Shown: positions 28,279 through 37,463 of the stretch, in pieces
Layout of the letters: each line of letters opens with the position of its first letter
Position numbering within the stretch: the first letter of the stretch is position 1
Assembly: GCF_040784915.1 (NCBI RefSeq)
Contig: NZ_CP160797.1
Location: 3,214,137 to 3,278,136 of the forward strand
Origin: Bacillus vallismortis
GTDB taxonomy: Bacteria; Bacillota; Bacilli; Bacillales; Bacillaceae
Reading direction: 5' to 3'
DNA length: 64,000 nucleotides
The notes under the pieces: generated by a model
The model's database searches: none
Seen by the model: the letters and a program-made list of their open reading frames with translations, nothing else
Told to the model about the DNA's origin: nothing
Made by a program: the position numbers and the translations under genes

Positions 28279-29569
28279 ATAAAAAGTCAGTTTTTTTAAT
28301 TTCTACAAAACGGATGTGATGATCTTCTGCATCGCGAATTTTAAATTCGCAGCCCTCCGCGTGTATCACATCCCCTGCTTTCAGCTCCATTTTTTGCGTC
28401 AGAAGCCAGCCTGCGATCGTATCAATTTCTTCATTTTCAATGGCAATGTCGAGCAGATCGTTCACTTCGTCTATTAGCGCTTTTCCATCCATCACATAAT
28501 GGTGCTCGCCTTTTTTCAAAATGTGCGGCGTTTCATCCTGATCATATTCATCGCGGATGTCCCCGACGATTTCCTCGATAATATCCTCGACAGTGACAAG
28601 CCCCGCCGTTCCTCCGTATTCGTCTACGAGAATCGCCATGTGAATCCGCTCCTTCTGCATGCGGATCAAAAGCTGCTGAACAGGGATGCTTTCGATAACC
28701 CTGATGACGGGCCTCATGATCTGCTTTAACTTTATCGGCTTGCCGAGAAAATAGGCTTTAAACATATCTTTGCTGTTGATGATTCCTAAAATATGATCCT
28801 TGTCTTCTTTGATGACAGGGTAGCGTGTATACCGTTCATTAATAATGTGATGAATCGCTTCTTCAAGCGACTGCTCCAGCGAGATAACCGCAATTTCCGT
28901 CCGCGGGATCATGATCTCTCTCGCTACCCGGTTGTCAAATTCAAAAATCTTATTCACATAGCGGAATTCAGACTGATTGATTTCTCCTTTTTCATAGCTT
29001 TCTGAAAGGATCAGCCGCAGTTCCTCCTCGCTGATGACAACCTCATGCTCCTTCACAGAATGAAAGCCAAATAATTTCACAAAAAAACTTGCGGAGCCGT
29101 TCAATGCTTTAATAAATGGAAACATGATTTTATAAAACCAAATCAAGGGCTTTGCAACCCATAAGCTGACAGCTTCAGCCTTTTGAATGGAAACCGTTTT
29201 CGGGGCAAGCTCCCCCAGCACCACATGCAAAAAAGTGACGATGATAAATGCAATGATAAATGTGACAATGTGGTTCATCGGTTCCGGGATGCCTGTCATC
29301 TCAAATAAAGGATGAAGAATGCGTTCAAATGTCGGTTCACCTAACCATCCAAGGCCGAGAGCTGTAATGGTAATCCCGAGCTGGCAGGCTGATAAATACT
29401 CGTCCAGATTGGAGATGATTTTGTGTGCGGCAAGCGCCCGGCTATCGCCACTGTCAATAAGCTGATTGATTTTTGACCCTCTGATTTTGACGATTGCAAA
29501 TTCTGCTGCGACGAAAAAAGCCGTAATGCCAACCAATACAAAAATAGCGACCAATTGTAAAATAAGCAA
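28277..29569 (-). CDS. yugS: CorC/HlyC-family membrane protein with CBS domains, YugS
   Basis: The protein has an N-terminal DUF21/CNNM membrane domain (about 1-200, four hydrophobic segments, FFVAAEFAIVKIRGSKI), a pair of CBS domains (about 215-335, with IMIPRTEIAVI and ILVDEYGGTAGLVTVEDI) and a C-terminal CorC_HlyC domain (about 345-428). Relatives export magnesium. The only start in frame is a TTG at 29569, placed after a stable hairpin and T7 run; with one T less, an ATG in the hairpin loop would be in frame. Start or integrity of the 5' end is therefore uncertain; the body of the gene is intact. Confidence 0.82.
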   Translation of the reverse strand: MLILQLVAIFVLVGITAFFVAAEFAIVKIRGSKINQLIDSGDSRALAAHKIISNLDEYLSACQLGITITALGLGWLGEPTFERILHPLFEMTGIPEPMNHIVTFIIAFIIVTFLHVVLGELAPKTVSIQKAEAVSLWVAKPLIWFYKIMFPFIKALNGSASFFVKLFGFHSVKEHEVVISEEELRLILSESYEKGEINQSEFRYVNKIFEFDNRVAREIMIPRTEIAVISLEQSLEEAIHHIINERYTRYPVIKEDKDHILGIINSKDMFKAYFLGKPIKLKQIMRPVIRVIESIPVQQLLIRMQKERIHMAILVDEYGGTAGLVTVEDIIEEIVGDIRDEYDQDETPHILKKGEHHYVMDGKALIDEVNDLLDIAIENEEIDTIAGWLLTQKMELKAGDVIHAEGCEFKIRDAEDHHIRFVEIKKTDFL

Positions 29570-29597
29570 AAAAAGCCCTTACCATAAATGGTAAGGG
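29568..29597 (-). terminator. Hairpin with T7 run between yugP and yugS
   Basis: CCCTTACCA and TGGTAAGGG form a perfect 9-bp stem around TTTA, followed by C and seven T on the minus strand. It has the form of an intrinsic terminator for yugP, yet an AAGGAGGTGG ribosome site lies before it and the yugS start directly after it. Confidence 0.7.
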
Positions 29598-29612
29598 GCC
29601 ACCTCCTTAACG

Positions 29613-30290
29613 TTAATTCTCATTACGACCGTTTAAGAAAATCATCACAAAGCGAAGAAGCTCAAACAGGGAAACCAGGGCGGCGGCCACATATGTTAAG
29701 GCAGCAGCGCTCAGCACTTTATTAACCCCATTCTCTTCAGTGTTTCGGATGAATCCTTCTGACACAATAATTTGCTTCGCGCGTGAACTTGCATTAAATT
29801 CGACAGGCAGTGTAACCAGCTGGAAAAAGACAGCGGCTGAAAACAGAATGATGCCAAGCCCGATCAAATTAAGGCTGCCGAGAAGCATGCCTCCTAAGAA
29901 AAGAAAAGGAGCTACACCGGATGCAAAATTCACGACTGGGAAGATTTTATGTCTCAGCACAAGCGCACCATATGCTTCCTGATGCTGCAAGGCGTGTCCG
30001 ACTTCATGGGAAGCTACGGAGATGGCGGAAATTGAGCGGCCGTAATAGACCGGCTCAGATAAACGCACCACCCGTCTTGTCGGGTCGTAATGGTCTGTTA
30101 AAGTGCCTCTTACCGGTTCGACCGGCACGTCGTAAAGACCGTTTATATCTAAAATCCGTCTTGCCGTTTCTGCCCCTGTACGTCCGCTTGAGGCTTCCAC
30201 TTTTGAATATTTTTGAAAGTTGCTCTTCACTTTAAATTGTGCCCAAAACGACAATCCCAATGCGGCTATTGTTAAAAATATAAACAGCAT
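29613..30290 (-). CDS. yugP: Membrane zinc metallopeptidase YugP
   Basis: The 225-residue protein belongs to the Zn-peptidase_2 (DUF preprotein) family. It has an N-terminal membrane segment, the zinc motif HEVGH at residues 95-99 in SVASHEVGHALQHQEA, two hydrophobic segments around 120-165 and a final one near 195-220. A membrane-bound protease facing the cytoplasm is the family expectation; substrates are unknown. It lies upstream of yugS and downstream of a small membrane protein gene. Confidence 0.88.
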   Translation of the reverse strand: MLFIFLTIAALGLSFWAQFKVKSNFQKYSKVEASSGRTGAETARRILDINGLYDVPVEPVRGTLTDHYDPTRRVVRLSEPVYYGRSISAISVASHEVGHALQHQEAYGALVLRHKIFPVVNFASGVAPFLFLGGMLLGSLNLIGLGIILFSAAVFFQLVTLPVEFNASSRAKQIIVSEGFIRNTEENGVNKVLSAAALTYVAAALVSLFELLRFVMIFLNGRNEN

Positions 30291-30334
30291 TTTTCATCAT
30301 CCTTTTTCTATGATCAAATCTTTCTTTGTTACGA

Positions 30335-30598
30335 TTATTTTAATGAGTTTTCTTTCTCGTGTACAGAAATGCGCTTCTTCTTCCGGCTCGGGACACACAT
30401 TCCGATCAGCAGAAAGAACAGTCCTGCTGAAAACAAATAAAAGGCAAAGCCGCCGACATTCTTCTTCAAAAAATGAAGCCAGGAGAAGCCGCCGGAAAAG
30501 TGATTATATGAATTCAAATCAAAAATAAACAAAATCACCGCGGATGCCGCAAGCTGGGTTCCGATCAAAACCACGATCGTTCTTTGAATGATCGTCAT
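30335..30598 (-). CDS. Small membrane protein of unknown function
   Basis: The 87-residue protein has two hydrophobic segments (about 5-25 and 45-65) and a basic tail (SRKKKRISVHEK). I chose the ATG at 30598, nine bases after AAAAGG; an ATG three codons earlier is too close to that site. It is divergent from mstX-yugO with only 46 bp between the two starts, so the promoters must overlap, and it may be cotranscribed with yugP. No family recognised. Possibly linked with the channel by position only. Confidence 0.65.
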   Translation of the reverse strand: MTIIQRTIVVLIGTQLAASAVILFIFDLNSYNHFSGGFSWLHFLKKNVGGFAFYLFSAGLFFLLIGMCVPSRKKKRISVHEKENSLK

Positions 30599-30644
30599 CT
30601 TTTTCATCCTTTTTGCTTTAGTTTATGGAGAAACCCGTTTTTAT

Positions 30645-30977
30645 ATGTTTTGTTCATTTTTTGAAAAACATCACCTGAAGTGGGACATACTGTTAGAAAA
30701 AAGCACGGGTGTGATGGAAGCCATGAAAGTGACGAGTGAGGAAAAGGAACAGCTGAGCACAGCAATCGACCGAATGAATGAAGGGCTGGATGCATTTATC
30801 CAGCTTTATAATGACTCGGAAATCGATGAGCCGCTTATTCAGCTTGAAGATGATACAGCCGATTTGATGAAACAGGCCCGGGATATGTACGGCCAGGAAA
30901 AACTAAATGAGAAATTAAACACGATTATTAAACAGATTTTATCCATCTCATTATCTGAAGAAGGAGAAATAGAATGA
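30645..30977 (+). CDS. mstX: Mistic, membrane-associating protein MstX
   Basis: The 110-residue, strongly acidic helical protein matches Mistic of B. subtilis, which inserts into membranes without a signal and helps production of the partner channel. The start (MFCSFFEKHH) follows the known 168 protein; the frame is open 19 codons further upstream and an internal ATG in EAMKVTSEEK could give the short form known from relatives. Its TGA overlaps the yugO ATG (ATGA), which implies coupled translation of Mistic and channel. In B. subtilis the pair is required for biofilm-related potassium signalling. Confidence 0.9.
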   Translation: MFCSFFEKHHLKWDILLEKSTGVMEAMKVTSEEKEQLSTAIDRMNEGLDAFIQLYNDSEIDEPLIQLEDDTADLMKQARDMYGQEKLNEKLNTIIKQILSISLSEEGEIE

Positions 30978-31957
30978 AATCAAATCGGATATTTATTTCG
31001 TGGCTCAGGTGGCCGTTATTTATCCGAATCGGGGTTATTATTTTATTTCTGATTCTTTTGTTCGGCCAAATCATTTATATACTTGAGCCGAAACAGTTCA
31101 CTTCGGTATTTGAAGGTATTTGGTGGGCTGTTGTTACCGTTTCGACAGTCGGCTATGGAGACTATGTGCCGCACACGCCGCTGGGACAGGCAGCCGGAAT
31201 ACTGCTGATTTTGACTGGAGCAAGCTTTGTCACCGCCTATTTCGCCACGTTATCAGCGGCCGCATTCAGCAGACAGCACCGCTACATTGAAGGAAAAGTT
31301 GCTTACAAAGGGCGGGGCCACATTATTCTGATTGGATGGAACGAAAAAACTAACCGGCTGCTGAAGGCGCTGCAGCTTGCGAATCCTTCCAAGACGGTAG
31401 TGCTGATTGATGAATCTTTGAAAGAAGGCCCGCTTATCGAAAACCTTCATTTCATACGGGGCCATGCTGCAGATGATGAGACACTGAAACGGGCCAATAT
31501 TACTGAAGCTGAATCCGTCATGATTACAGCCGATCAGTATAAAAGTGAAACTGAAGCAGATATGCTGTCAGTGTTGATTCTTTTATCTGTTAAAGGGCTT
31601 AACCCCCTTGCTTACTGCATCGTCGAGATTTTGACTGACCGTTTTGTCACCAATGCGGAGCGGGCAGGCGCTAATCAAATCATCGGAACTTCAGAATTTA
31701 TCAGCCGAGCGATACTGCAGCATTACCAAGTCAAATTACAGCCGTCTAAGCAGAATGGAATCAATCTGACACTAGATCAACATGTAAAGCTCCTTTCTGT
31801 TCCTGATCATCTAAAGGGAGCCGCTTACAAAACGTGTGTCCTCTATTTCCTTGATCACAACACTACAATTATCGGCGTACAAAAAGAGGAAGGGCTGGAG
31901 ATTTCCCCTCCTCTTACATATAAAGTACTCGAAACAGACCAATTTCTTGCGATCTAA
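30974..31957 (+). CDS. yugO: Potassium channel YugO
   Basis: The 327-residue protein is a two-membrane-segment potassium channel: segment one about 17-38, pore helix and selectivity filter TVGYGD at residues 58-63, second segment about 67-90, then a cytoplasmic RCK (TrkA-N) domain beginning GHIILIGWNEKTNRLLKAL that gates the pore, and a TrkA-C-like tail. In B. subtilis biofilms this channel releases potassium and spreads electrical signals between cells. Translation is coupled to mstX. It overlaps the convergent yugN by four bases. Confidence 0.95.
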   Translation: MKSNRIFISWLRWPLFIRIGVIILFLILLFGQIIYILEPKQFTSVFEGIWWAVVTVSTVGYGDYVPHTPLGQAAGILLILTGASFVTAYFATLSAAAFSRQHRYIEGKVAYKGRGHIILIGWNEKTNRLLKALQLANPSKTVVLIDESLKEGPLIENLHFIRGHAADDETLKRANITEAESVMITADQYKSETEADMLSVLILLSVKGLNPLAYCIVEILTDRFVTNAERAGANQIIGTSEFISRAILQHYQVKLQPSKQNGINLTLDQHVKLLSVPDHLKGAAYKTCVLYFLDHNTTIIGVQKEEGLEISPPLTYKVLETDQFLAI

Positions 31958-32361
31958 TGCAGCAGAACATCCTCCAATTCTTTTACAAGAGAGGCGCCGA
32001 TATCTAAATACGCAGGGTCAATTTCCGCGTCGCGCCTTTCCGGCTCGGAAAATTGATTAAACAGTGATTGAAACGGACCTCCCTCGGCATTGTCGTCAAG
32101 CCCCGAATGAAACACCTGCCTCAGCAAAAATGGCGTGCCGATCCGAACGGCCGCCCCTCGTTCATCGAGACTGCCCTGTACCGCATTGACGGGTATCCTT
32201 AAAAACAAATAGCCGTCTTGATCATCAATTTTATAATCAAAGTAGCCGTGATCGTATTCCCAGCCGCCGTTTATTCCATAACCGAGCGGCTTCATGACTT
32301 GTTCCAGTTCTTGAAGCAGAAAAGACTGCCCATCTATCGCGGAAGGTATTGTAATCATCAA
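31954..32361 (-). CDS. yugN: YugN family protein
   Basis: The 135-residue soluble protein is the type member of the YugN-like family. Residues such as PLGYGINGGWEYDHGYFDYK and YLFLRIPVNAVQGSLD are characteristic. No enzymatic motif can be seen and the function is unknown. It converges on yugO with a four-base overlap and no terminator of its own in the gap. Confidence 0.88.
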   Translation of the reverse strand: MMITIPSAIDGQSFLLQELEQVMKPLGYGINGGWEYDHGYFDYKIDDQDGYLFLRIPVNAVQGSLDERGAAVRIGTPFLLRQVFHSGLDDNAEGGPFQSLFNQFSEPERRDAEIDPAYLDIGASLVKELEDVLLH

Positions 32362-32418
32362 AATGCCCCTTTTTTCACTTATCCTGTCCTGCCGAACAAG
32401 ACTTCATTCAAAGGCGAA

Positions 32419-32787
32419 CTACATGGAAATCGTTGTTGTTTCTTTCTTACGGCCAACAGAAAAGAAAGCGCATTCAATTAAAAAGTAAACAGCCATTGCC
32501 GCTGCAAGTCCTGCAGCCGATTCCCATGAAAGATAAACAACTGCGGCATAGAGTCCTAATTTAGTGAACAGGGTATGAGATCGTTTTAATTGCATCATCC
32601 GGTGTACCGCATCGGTAAAAAGGGCAAGCGGCAAACCAATAAGAAGAAAGGCGTGGATGAAAAAGTGTAATAGCGTACCGCCATAGCTTGAAGAAAACGC
32701 TGTGTACACGGAATCGAAGGAGATAAGGAGACATAGAACAGTTGCAGAAAAACCGGCAATGATGAGATGTTTAACCATTTGTTTCAT
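32419..32787 (-). CDS. yugM: Membrane protein YugM
   Basis: The 122-residue protein has three to four hydrophobic segments (about 6-25, 38-58, 72-92, 93-112) and a basic C-terminus. I chose the ATG at 32787 (MKQMVKHL), nine bases after AAGGTG; the longer frame would enter the pgi gene and its terminator. Unknown function. It lies just downstream of pgi in the same direction. Confidence 0.82.
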   Translation of the reverse strand: MKQMVKHLIIAGFSATVLCLLISFDSVYTAFSSSYGGTLLHFFIHAFLLIGLPLALFTDAVHRMMQLKRSHTLFTKLGLYAAVVYLSWESAAGLAAAMAVYFLIECAFFSVGRKKETTTISM

Positions 32788-32813
32788 GAACATCAGCACC
32801 TTTCTGATTTTAT

Positions 32814-32846
32814 AAAAAGCCGACCGGCACATGCCAGTCAGCTTTC
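32814..32846 (-). terminator. Terminator of pgi
   Basis: AAAGCTGACTGGC and GCCGGTCGGCTTT pair, with two G-U pairs, before TTTAT on the minus strand. Confidence 0.8.
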
Positions 32847-32851
32847 TCACA

Positions 32852-34204
32852 TTACTCTTCCAGACGTTTTTCAAGCTCTGCTTTTTTCTCTTCAAAGCCA
32901 GGTTTGCCAAGCAACGCAAACATATTGACTTTATACGCTTCTACTCCAGGCTGGTCAAATGGATTGACGCCAAGGAGATAACCGCTCATCGCGCAGGCTT
33001 TTTCGAAGAAATATACAAGGTATCCAAAAGTATATGCGTTCAGCTCAGGAATGTTAACGATTAAGTTCGGAACATTTCCGTCTGTATGGGCAAGCATTGT
33101 GCCCTGGAACGCTTTCTTGTTAACGAAATCGACCGTTTTTCCGGCTAAATAGTTTAAGCCGTCAAGATCGTTATCGGCTTCTTCAATTGTCAGCTCATGT
33201 TTAGGTTTCTCTACATTCAGCACCGTTTCAAATAAATCTCTGCGGCCTTCTTGTACATACTGGCCTAATGAATGAAGGTCTGTTGAATAGTTAGCTGAAG
33301 AAGGATAAATGCCCTTCTCATCTTTCCCTTCACTTTCTCCGAACAGCTGCTTCCACCATTCCGCAAAGTATTGAAGCGCCGGCTCGTAGTTGATGAGCAT
33401 TTCGATTGTTTTGCCCTTATTATAAAGTACATTGCGAACAACCGCATATTGGTACGCAGGGTTTTCTTCCAATTCAGATGCTGCAAAATCTTTGCTCGCA
33501 TCCAGTGCGCCTTTCATCATGTCGTCAATGTTGACGCCGCTGACAGCAATCGGCAAGAGGCCAACAGCTGTTAATACAGAATAACGGCCGCCGACATCAT
33601 CAGGAATGACAAATGTTTCAAAGCCTTCTTCATCAGAAAGCGTTTTTAATGCGCCGCGCTCTTTATCAGTTGTCGCGTAAATCCGCGCTTTCGCTTCTTC
33701 TTTGCCGTATTTCTCTTCAAGAAGCTTGCGGAAAATACGGAAAGCGATTGCAGGTTCAGTTGTCGTACCTGATTTAGAAATCACATTTATAGAGAAGTCC
33801 ACATCTTTAAGAAGATCCATGACATCTCTCATATAAGATGAACTGATGTTGTTTCCGATGAAAATAACTTGCGGATTGCCGCGTTTTGCTTTTGGCAAAG
33901 TGTTATAAAACGCGTGATTAAGCGCTTCAATCGCAGCCCGCGCCCCAAGGTAAGAACCGCCGATTCCGACAACAAGCAATACATCAGAGTCAGATTTGAT
34001 TTTTTCCGCGCTTTTTTTGATGCGCGCGAATTCTTCTTTATCATAATGTTCAGGGAGGTCCACCCAGCCTAGAAAATCACTGCCAGCGCCTGTTTTTTCA
34101 TGAATATTATGGTGTGCTGTTTTTACAAAGTCCCGCAGGTATGTAAGTTCATGTTCGTTGAAGAAAGTCAACGCTTTTGAGTAGTCAAAGCGTACATGCG
34201 TCAT
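32852..34204 (-). CDS. pgi: Glucose-6-phosphate isomerase
   Basis: Pgi interconverts glucose-6-phosphate and fructose-6-phosphate in glycolysis. The 450-residue protein has the two SIS domains, the family segments [54 protein letters not shown] with the active-site Arg, and the C-terminal [10 protein letters not shown] carrying the catalytic Lys. The ATG at 34204 follows GGAGGG by seven bases; five extra codons upstream precede that site. Monocistronic with own terminator. Confidence 0.97.
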   Translation of the reverse strand: MTHVRFDYSKALTFFNEHELTYLRDFVKTAHHNIHEKTGAGSDFLGWVDLPEHYDKEEFARIKKSAEKIKSDSDVLLVVGIGGSYLGARAAIEALNHAFYNTLPKAKRGNPQVIFIGNNISSSYMRDVMDLLKDVDFSINVISKSGTTTEPAIAFRIFRKLLEEKYGKEEAKARIYATTDKERGALKTLSDEEGFETFVIPDDVGGRYSVLTAVGLLPIAVSGVNIDDMMKGALDASKDFAASELEENPAYQYAVVRNVLYNKGKTIEMLINYEPALQYFAEWWKQLFGESEGKDEKGIYPSSANYSTDLHSLGQYVQEGRRDLFETVLNVEKPKHELTIEEADNDLDGLNYLAGKTVDFVNKKAFQGTMLAHTDGNVPNLIVNIPELNAYTFGYLVYFFEKACAMSGYLLGVNPFDQPGVEAYKVNMFALLGKPGFEEKKAELEKRLEE

Positions 34205-34283
34205 TGCTTGTCCCTCCATAACGGTATAATGTTTTCATCTTTCACTTTATATGAACTTATCTGTGAAATCAAGTGAAGAAGAA

Positions 34284-34310
34284 AGGGCGGAATGATTGGA
34301 TTCCGCCCTC
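34284..34310 (-). terminator. Terminator of yugK
   Basis: GGGCGGAAT and ATTCCGCCC form a 9-bp stem, followed on the minus strand by TTTCTTCTTC, a moderate T-rich tail. Confidence 0.75.
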
Positions 34311-34315
34311 TAGGT

Positions 34316-35488
34316 TTATAGTGACGCGCGCAGGATGGCGAGCACGTCATCTTTGTTCAGCTTTTGGAAGTTGCCGAAGCCGCCGTGTTCCATTTCTTTG
34401 GCTGCGATATCAGCAATCAGCTCAAGCTTATCTTCTCCGATATCGTAATCGGCAAGGCGGGAAGGCGCGCCGAGGCTTGTCCAGAATGCAGACAGCTTGT
34501 CGATGCCTTCAAGCGCGATTTCTTTATCTGTTTTGCCTTCAGTATCAATGGCAAACATGTTGAGCATGAGGTTTTTAAAGCGGCCGACATTTGTATCAAG
34601 CGTGTATCTCATCCAGTTCGGGAACAGAATCGCCAGTCCGCCCGCATGCGGAATATCATACACAGCTGAAACGGCGTGCTCCATTGTATGAGAAGCCCAG
34701 TCGCCGAAGTAGCCCATCTGGAGCGTGCCGTTTAAAGCGATTGTCCCTGCATACAAAATCGTTTCACGATGTTCGTAGTTCTCCAGATCTTCAAGAAGCT
34801 TAGGCGCTGTTTCGATAACCGTCTGCAGAACCGCAAAGCACATTCTGTCTTGAAGTGGTGTATTTTCAACATTATGGAAGTATTGTTCAAATACGTGGCT
34901 CATCATGTCAACCATGCCGTATACGGTTTGATTTTCTGGGACAGTGAACGTATTTTTAGGATCTAATATAGAGAAACGCGGATGAGTCACATTGCTGCCC
35001 CATACATATTTCTCGTTTGTTTCCCAGTTTGTAATGACGGAATCAGGGTTCATTTCAGAGCCTGTCGCAGCAAGAGTTAAAACAGTGCCGAATGGCAGCG
35101 CATCCTCTGCTGTTGCTTTTTTGCTGAAAATATCCCAAGCGTCACCGTCATATTTGACACCGGCAGCAATTGCTTTTGTGCAGTCAATAACGCTTCCACC
35201 GCCGACAGCGAGCAGAAAATCAATGTCATGCTCTCTGCATAGGTCTATGCCTTTTTCCACTGTCGCAAGACGCGGATTCGGCTCTACACCTGACAGCTCA
35301 TGAAAAACTGCGCCTTCTTCTGTTAAAATGCCTGTGACTTGATCATACAGGCCGTTGCGTTTAATGCTGCCCCCGCCGTAGACAAGCAGTACATTCTTTC
35401 CATATTGTTTTAATTCTTTTCTTAATTGTTCAATCTGACCTTTTCCGAAGATCAGCTTCGTCGGATTATAATAAGTGAAATTTTCCAT
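34316..35488 (-). CDS. yugK: Iron-containing alcohol dehydrogenase YugK (butanol dehydrogenase type)
   Basis: A 390-residue member of the iron-dependent alcohol dehydrogenase family, BDH subgroup: GGGSIKRNG and [15 protein letters not shown] for NAD(P)H binding, [15 protein letters not shown], and iron ligands in the [10 protein letters not shown] and [20 protein letters not shown] segments. It reduces aldehydes or butyraldehyde-like compounds. Its neighbour yugJ encodes a close paralogue in the same direction 103 bp away, so the pair arose by tandem duplication. Natural substrate unknown. Confidence 0.92.
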   Translation of the reverse strand: MENFTYYNPTKLIFGKGQIEQLRKELKQYGKNVLLVYGGGSIKRNGLYDQVTGILTEEGAVFHELSGVEPNPRLATVEKGIDLCREHDIDFLLAVGGGSVIDCTKAIAAGVKYDGDAWDIFSKKATAEDALPFGTVLTLAATGSEMNPDSVITNWETNEKYVWGSNVTHPRFSILDPKNTFTVPENQTVYGMVDMMSHVFEQYFHNVENTPLQDRMCFAVLQTVIETAPKLLEDLENYEHRETILYAGTIALNGTLQMGYFGDWASHTMEHAVSAVYDIPHAGGLAILFPNWMRYTLDTNVGRFKNLMLNMFAIDTEGKTDKEIALEGIDKLSAFWTSLGAPSRLADYDIGEDKLELIADIAAKEMEHGGFGNFQKLNKDDVLAILRASL

Positions 35489-35551
35489 TGTGAAACCTCC
35501 AAATGACGCTGATTAAAAAACAGATTTTCTATTGTAGCATAAATTTACAAA

Positions 35552-35583
35552 AAGAAAAGAGAAGCAGACAAACAGCTGCTTCC
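35552..35583 (-). terminator. Terminator of yugJ
   Basis: GAAGCAG and CTGCTTC form a 7-bp stem with an eight-base loop; TCTTTTCTTTTT follows on the minus strand. Confidence 0.7.
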
Positions 35584-35591
35584 CCCTTGTT

Positions 35592-36755
35592 TTATAGAGA
35601 TGCTTTTAAAATTTCCAGCACATCTTCTTTGTTGAGTGATTTAAACTGGCCGAATGTCCCATTAGCCATAGCCTTGTCAGCAATTGTCTCAAGCTGCTCA
35701 TCATTAATATCGTAATCAGCAAGACGGTTCGGAGCGCCAAGGCTTGTCCAGAACGCAGACAGCTTATCGATACCTTCACGTGCGATTTCTTCATCTGTTT
35801 TACCAGCTTCTTCAACATCAAACACACGAACTGCAAGCTGTTTCATGCGGGCAGGGTTCTCAGACAATGTGTGTCTCATCCAGTTCGGGAACAGAATCGC
35901 CAGTCCGCCGGCATGCGGAATATCATAAACGGCTGATACCGCATGTTCAATATTATGAGTTGCCCAATCCCCTCTTGCACCCATAGAAAGCATGCCGTTT
36001 AACGCAATTGTTCCTGTGTACAGGATTGTCTCACGCAATTCGTAATTTTCCAGATCATTGATCAGTTTAGGCGCAGTTTCAATGACTGTGCGCAGAAGTG
36101 ATTCACACATACGGTCCTGATATGGCGTGTTTGATGCATGATGGAAGTATTGTTCGAAAACGTGGCTCATCATGTCAACCATACCGTAGATCGTGTGATT
36201 TTTAGGGACTGTAAATGTATTCACCGGATCGAGAATCGAGAATTTAGGGAATACAAGCGGGCTGCCCCAGCCGTATTTTTCTTTTGTTTCCCAGTTTGTA
36301 ATAACCGAGCCTGAGTTCATTTCAGAACCAGTCGCAGCGAGAGTCAATACGGTTCCGAATGGCAAAGCGTCCTTCGGCTGGTATTTTTTCGTGACGATAT
36401 CCCACGCATCACCATCATACTTCGCTCCTGCAGCAATCGCCTTTGTACAGTCGATGACACTTCCGCCGCCGACAGCCAGCAAGAAATCTATGTTGTGTTG
36501 TTTACAAAGGGCGACACCCTTATTAACAGTCGACACACGCGGATTCGGTTCTACGCCCGCTAATTCATGCACGGTCACTCCGGCTTTTTTCAGCTGTTCA
36601 ATCACTTGATCATACAGGCCGCTGCGTTTAATGCTTCCGCCTCCATAGACAAGCAATACGTTTTTCCCGTAAGGTTTGAGTTCCTCCGGCAGTCTTTCCA
36701 CTTCCCCGCGCCCGAAAATTAATTTGGTCGGATTCCAGTATGTAAAGTTTTGCAT
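35592..36755 (-). CDS. yugJ: Iron-containing alcohol dehydrogenase YugJ (butanol dehydrogenase type)
   Basis: The 387-residue paralogue of yugK shares its whole domain plan: [15 protein letters not shown] at the start, [34 protein letters not shown], and the iron-binding [12 protein letters not shown] and [18 protein letters not shown] regions. NADH- or NADPH-dependent reduction of short aldehydes is expected. GAGGAGATGTC precedes the ATG. It is separated from yugK by its own weak terminator. Confidence 0.92.
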   Translation of the reverse strand: MQNFTYWNPTKLIFGRGEVERLPEELKPYGKNVLLVYGGGSIKRSGLYDQVIEQLKKAGVTVHELAGVEPNPRVSTVNKGVALCKQHNIDFLLAVGGGSVIDCTKAIAAGAKYDGDAWDIVTKKYQPKDALPFGTVLTLAATGSEMNSGSVITNWETKEKYGWGSPLVFPKFSILDPVNTFTVPKNHTIYGMVDMMSHVFEQYFHHASNTPYQDRMCESLLRTVIETAPKLINDLENYELRETILYTGTIALNGMLSMGARGDWATHNIEHAVSAVYDIPHAGGLAILFPNWMRHTLSENPARMKQLAVRVFDVEEAGKTDEEIAREGIDKLSAFWTSLGAPNRLADYDINDEQLETIADKAMANGTFGQFKSLNKEDVLEILKASL

Positions 36756-36984
36756 GACATCTCCTCCTTAGATTATTTATTATGCAGAATGTCCTTACTG
36801 TATGTAAAGCAATCAGCTCTCACTGGGCGGCATATCGTATGGTTTGATATTGCAACATGCTGGGAAAGAACTCATATAGGCGAGGGCAGAACAGTTTCCC
36901 TCAATATGGAGAATGCATGTATAGATTCTCCAATATGTCACAATCTATAACTGTTTTAATAATTCATGGAGGAGGTTGCAAAAC

Positions 36985-37221
36985 ATGAGTACGATCCAGA
37001 GAATTTGTCTTGTTTTAACCATCATTGGCGCCATTAACTGGGGACTGATCGGATTTTTCCAATTTGACTTAGTAGCGGCCATCTTCGGCGGCCAAGGGTC
37101 AGCCCTTTCCCGTATCATTTACGGACTTGTCGGAATCGCCGGATTAATCAACCTCGGCCTGCTGTTTAAGCCAAACGAGCAAACATCTCGTGAAGAGGCA
37201 GCAAATCCTGAGATGCGATAG
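36985..37221 (+). CDS. yuzA: DUF378 membrane protein YuzA
   Basis: The 78-residue protein has two membrane segments (about 6-27 and 42-62) and the DUF378 signature IGAINWGLIGFFQFDLVAAI and RIIYGLVGIAGL. The ATG at 36985 stands nine bases after GGAGGAGG; an in-frame TTG three codons earlier is less likely. Function unknown. Divergent from yugJ; the 230 bp between them hold the promoters of both genes but no further feature I can name. Confidence 0.85.
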   Translation: MSTIQRICLVLTIIGAINWGLIGFFQFDLVAAIFGGQGSALSRIIYGLVGIAGLINLGLLFKPNEQTSREEAANPEMR

Positions 37222-37224
37222 GAT

Positions 37225-37414
37225 AAAAAATCACCGGACATTTCGGTGCTTCAGCGAGTTGACAAACCTTCGCATTCGTTGTCAGGTCTGCGCGTTGGTG
37301 CTCACGGGATTGTACATTCGCTGTGCTCCAATGCTCGCCCTTCCTAGACTTCAAAGGTTTTCAATCACGCTGAAAAAGGAGAAAAAGTCCCAAAACATAG
37401 TGTTTTGGGACTTT
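37225..37414. repeat. Intergenic structured element resembling the ~190-bp B. subtilis repeat
   Basis: Between yuzA and yugI lies about 190 bp without a credible gene. It starts near a small CACCG/CGGTG hairpin, continues through a relatively GC-rich stretch (GAGTTGACAAACCTTCGCAT to CCAATGCTCGCCCTTCC) and ends in a perfect 14-bp hairpin at 37384-37414 (AAAGTCCCAAAACA, loop TAG). The wording resembles the 190-bp element reported as about ten copies in the 168 genome; this identification is from memory and needs a self-comparison of the genome. Confidence 0.5.
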
Positions 37415-37424
37415 GCATTAAATC

Positions 37425-37458
37425 AAAAGCACCGAACATTCCTGTCCGGTGCTTTTTT
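37425..37458. terminator. Terminator of yugI, bidirectional in form
   Basis: AAAAGCACCG and CGGTGCTTTT form a 10-bp stem; a T-run follows on the plus strand and a shorter TTTTG on the minus strand where yugI ends. Confidence 0.75.
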
Positions 37459-37463
37459 GATGC

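Noticed and set aside
34316-36755. yugK and yugJ as a recent duplication artefact
   Set aside because: The two proteins differ throughout and both exist side by side in 168.
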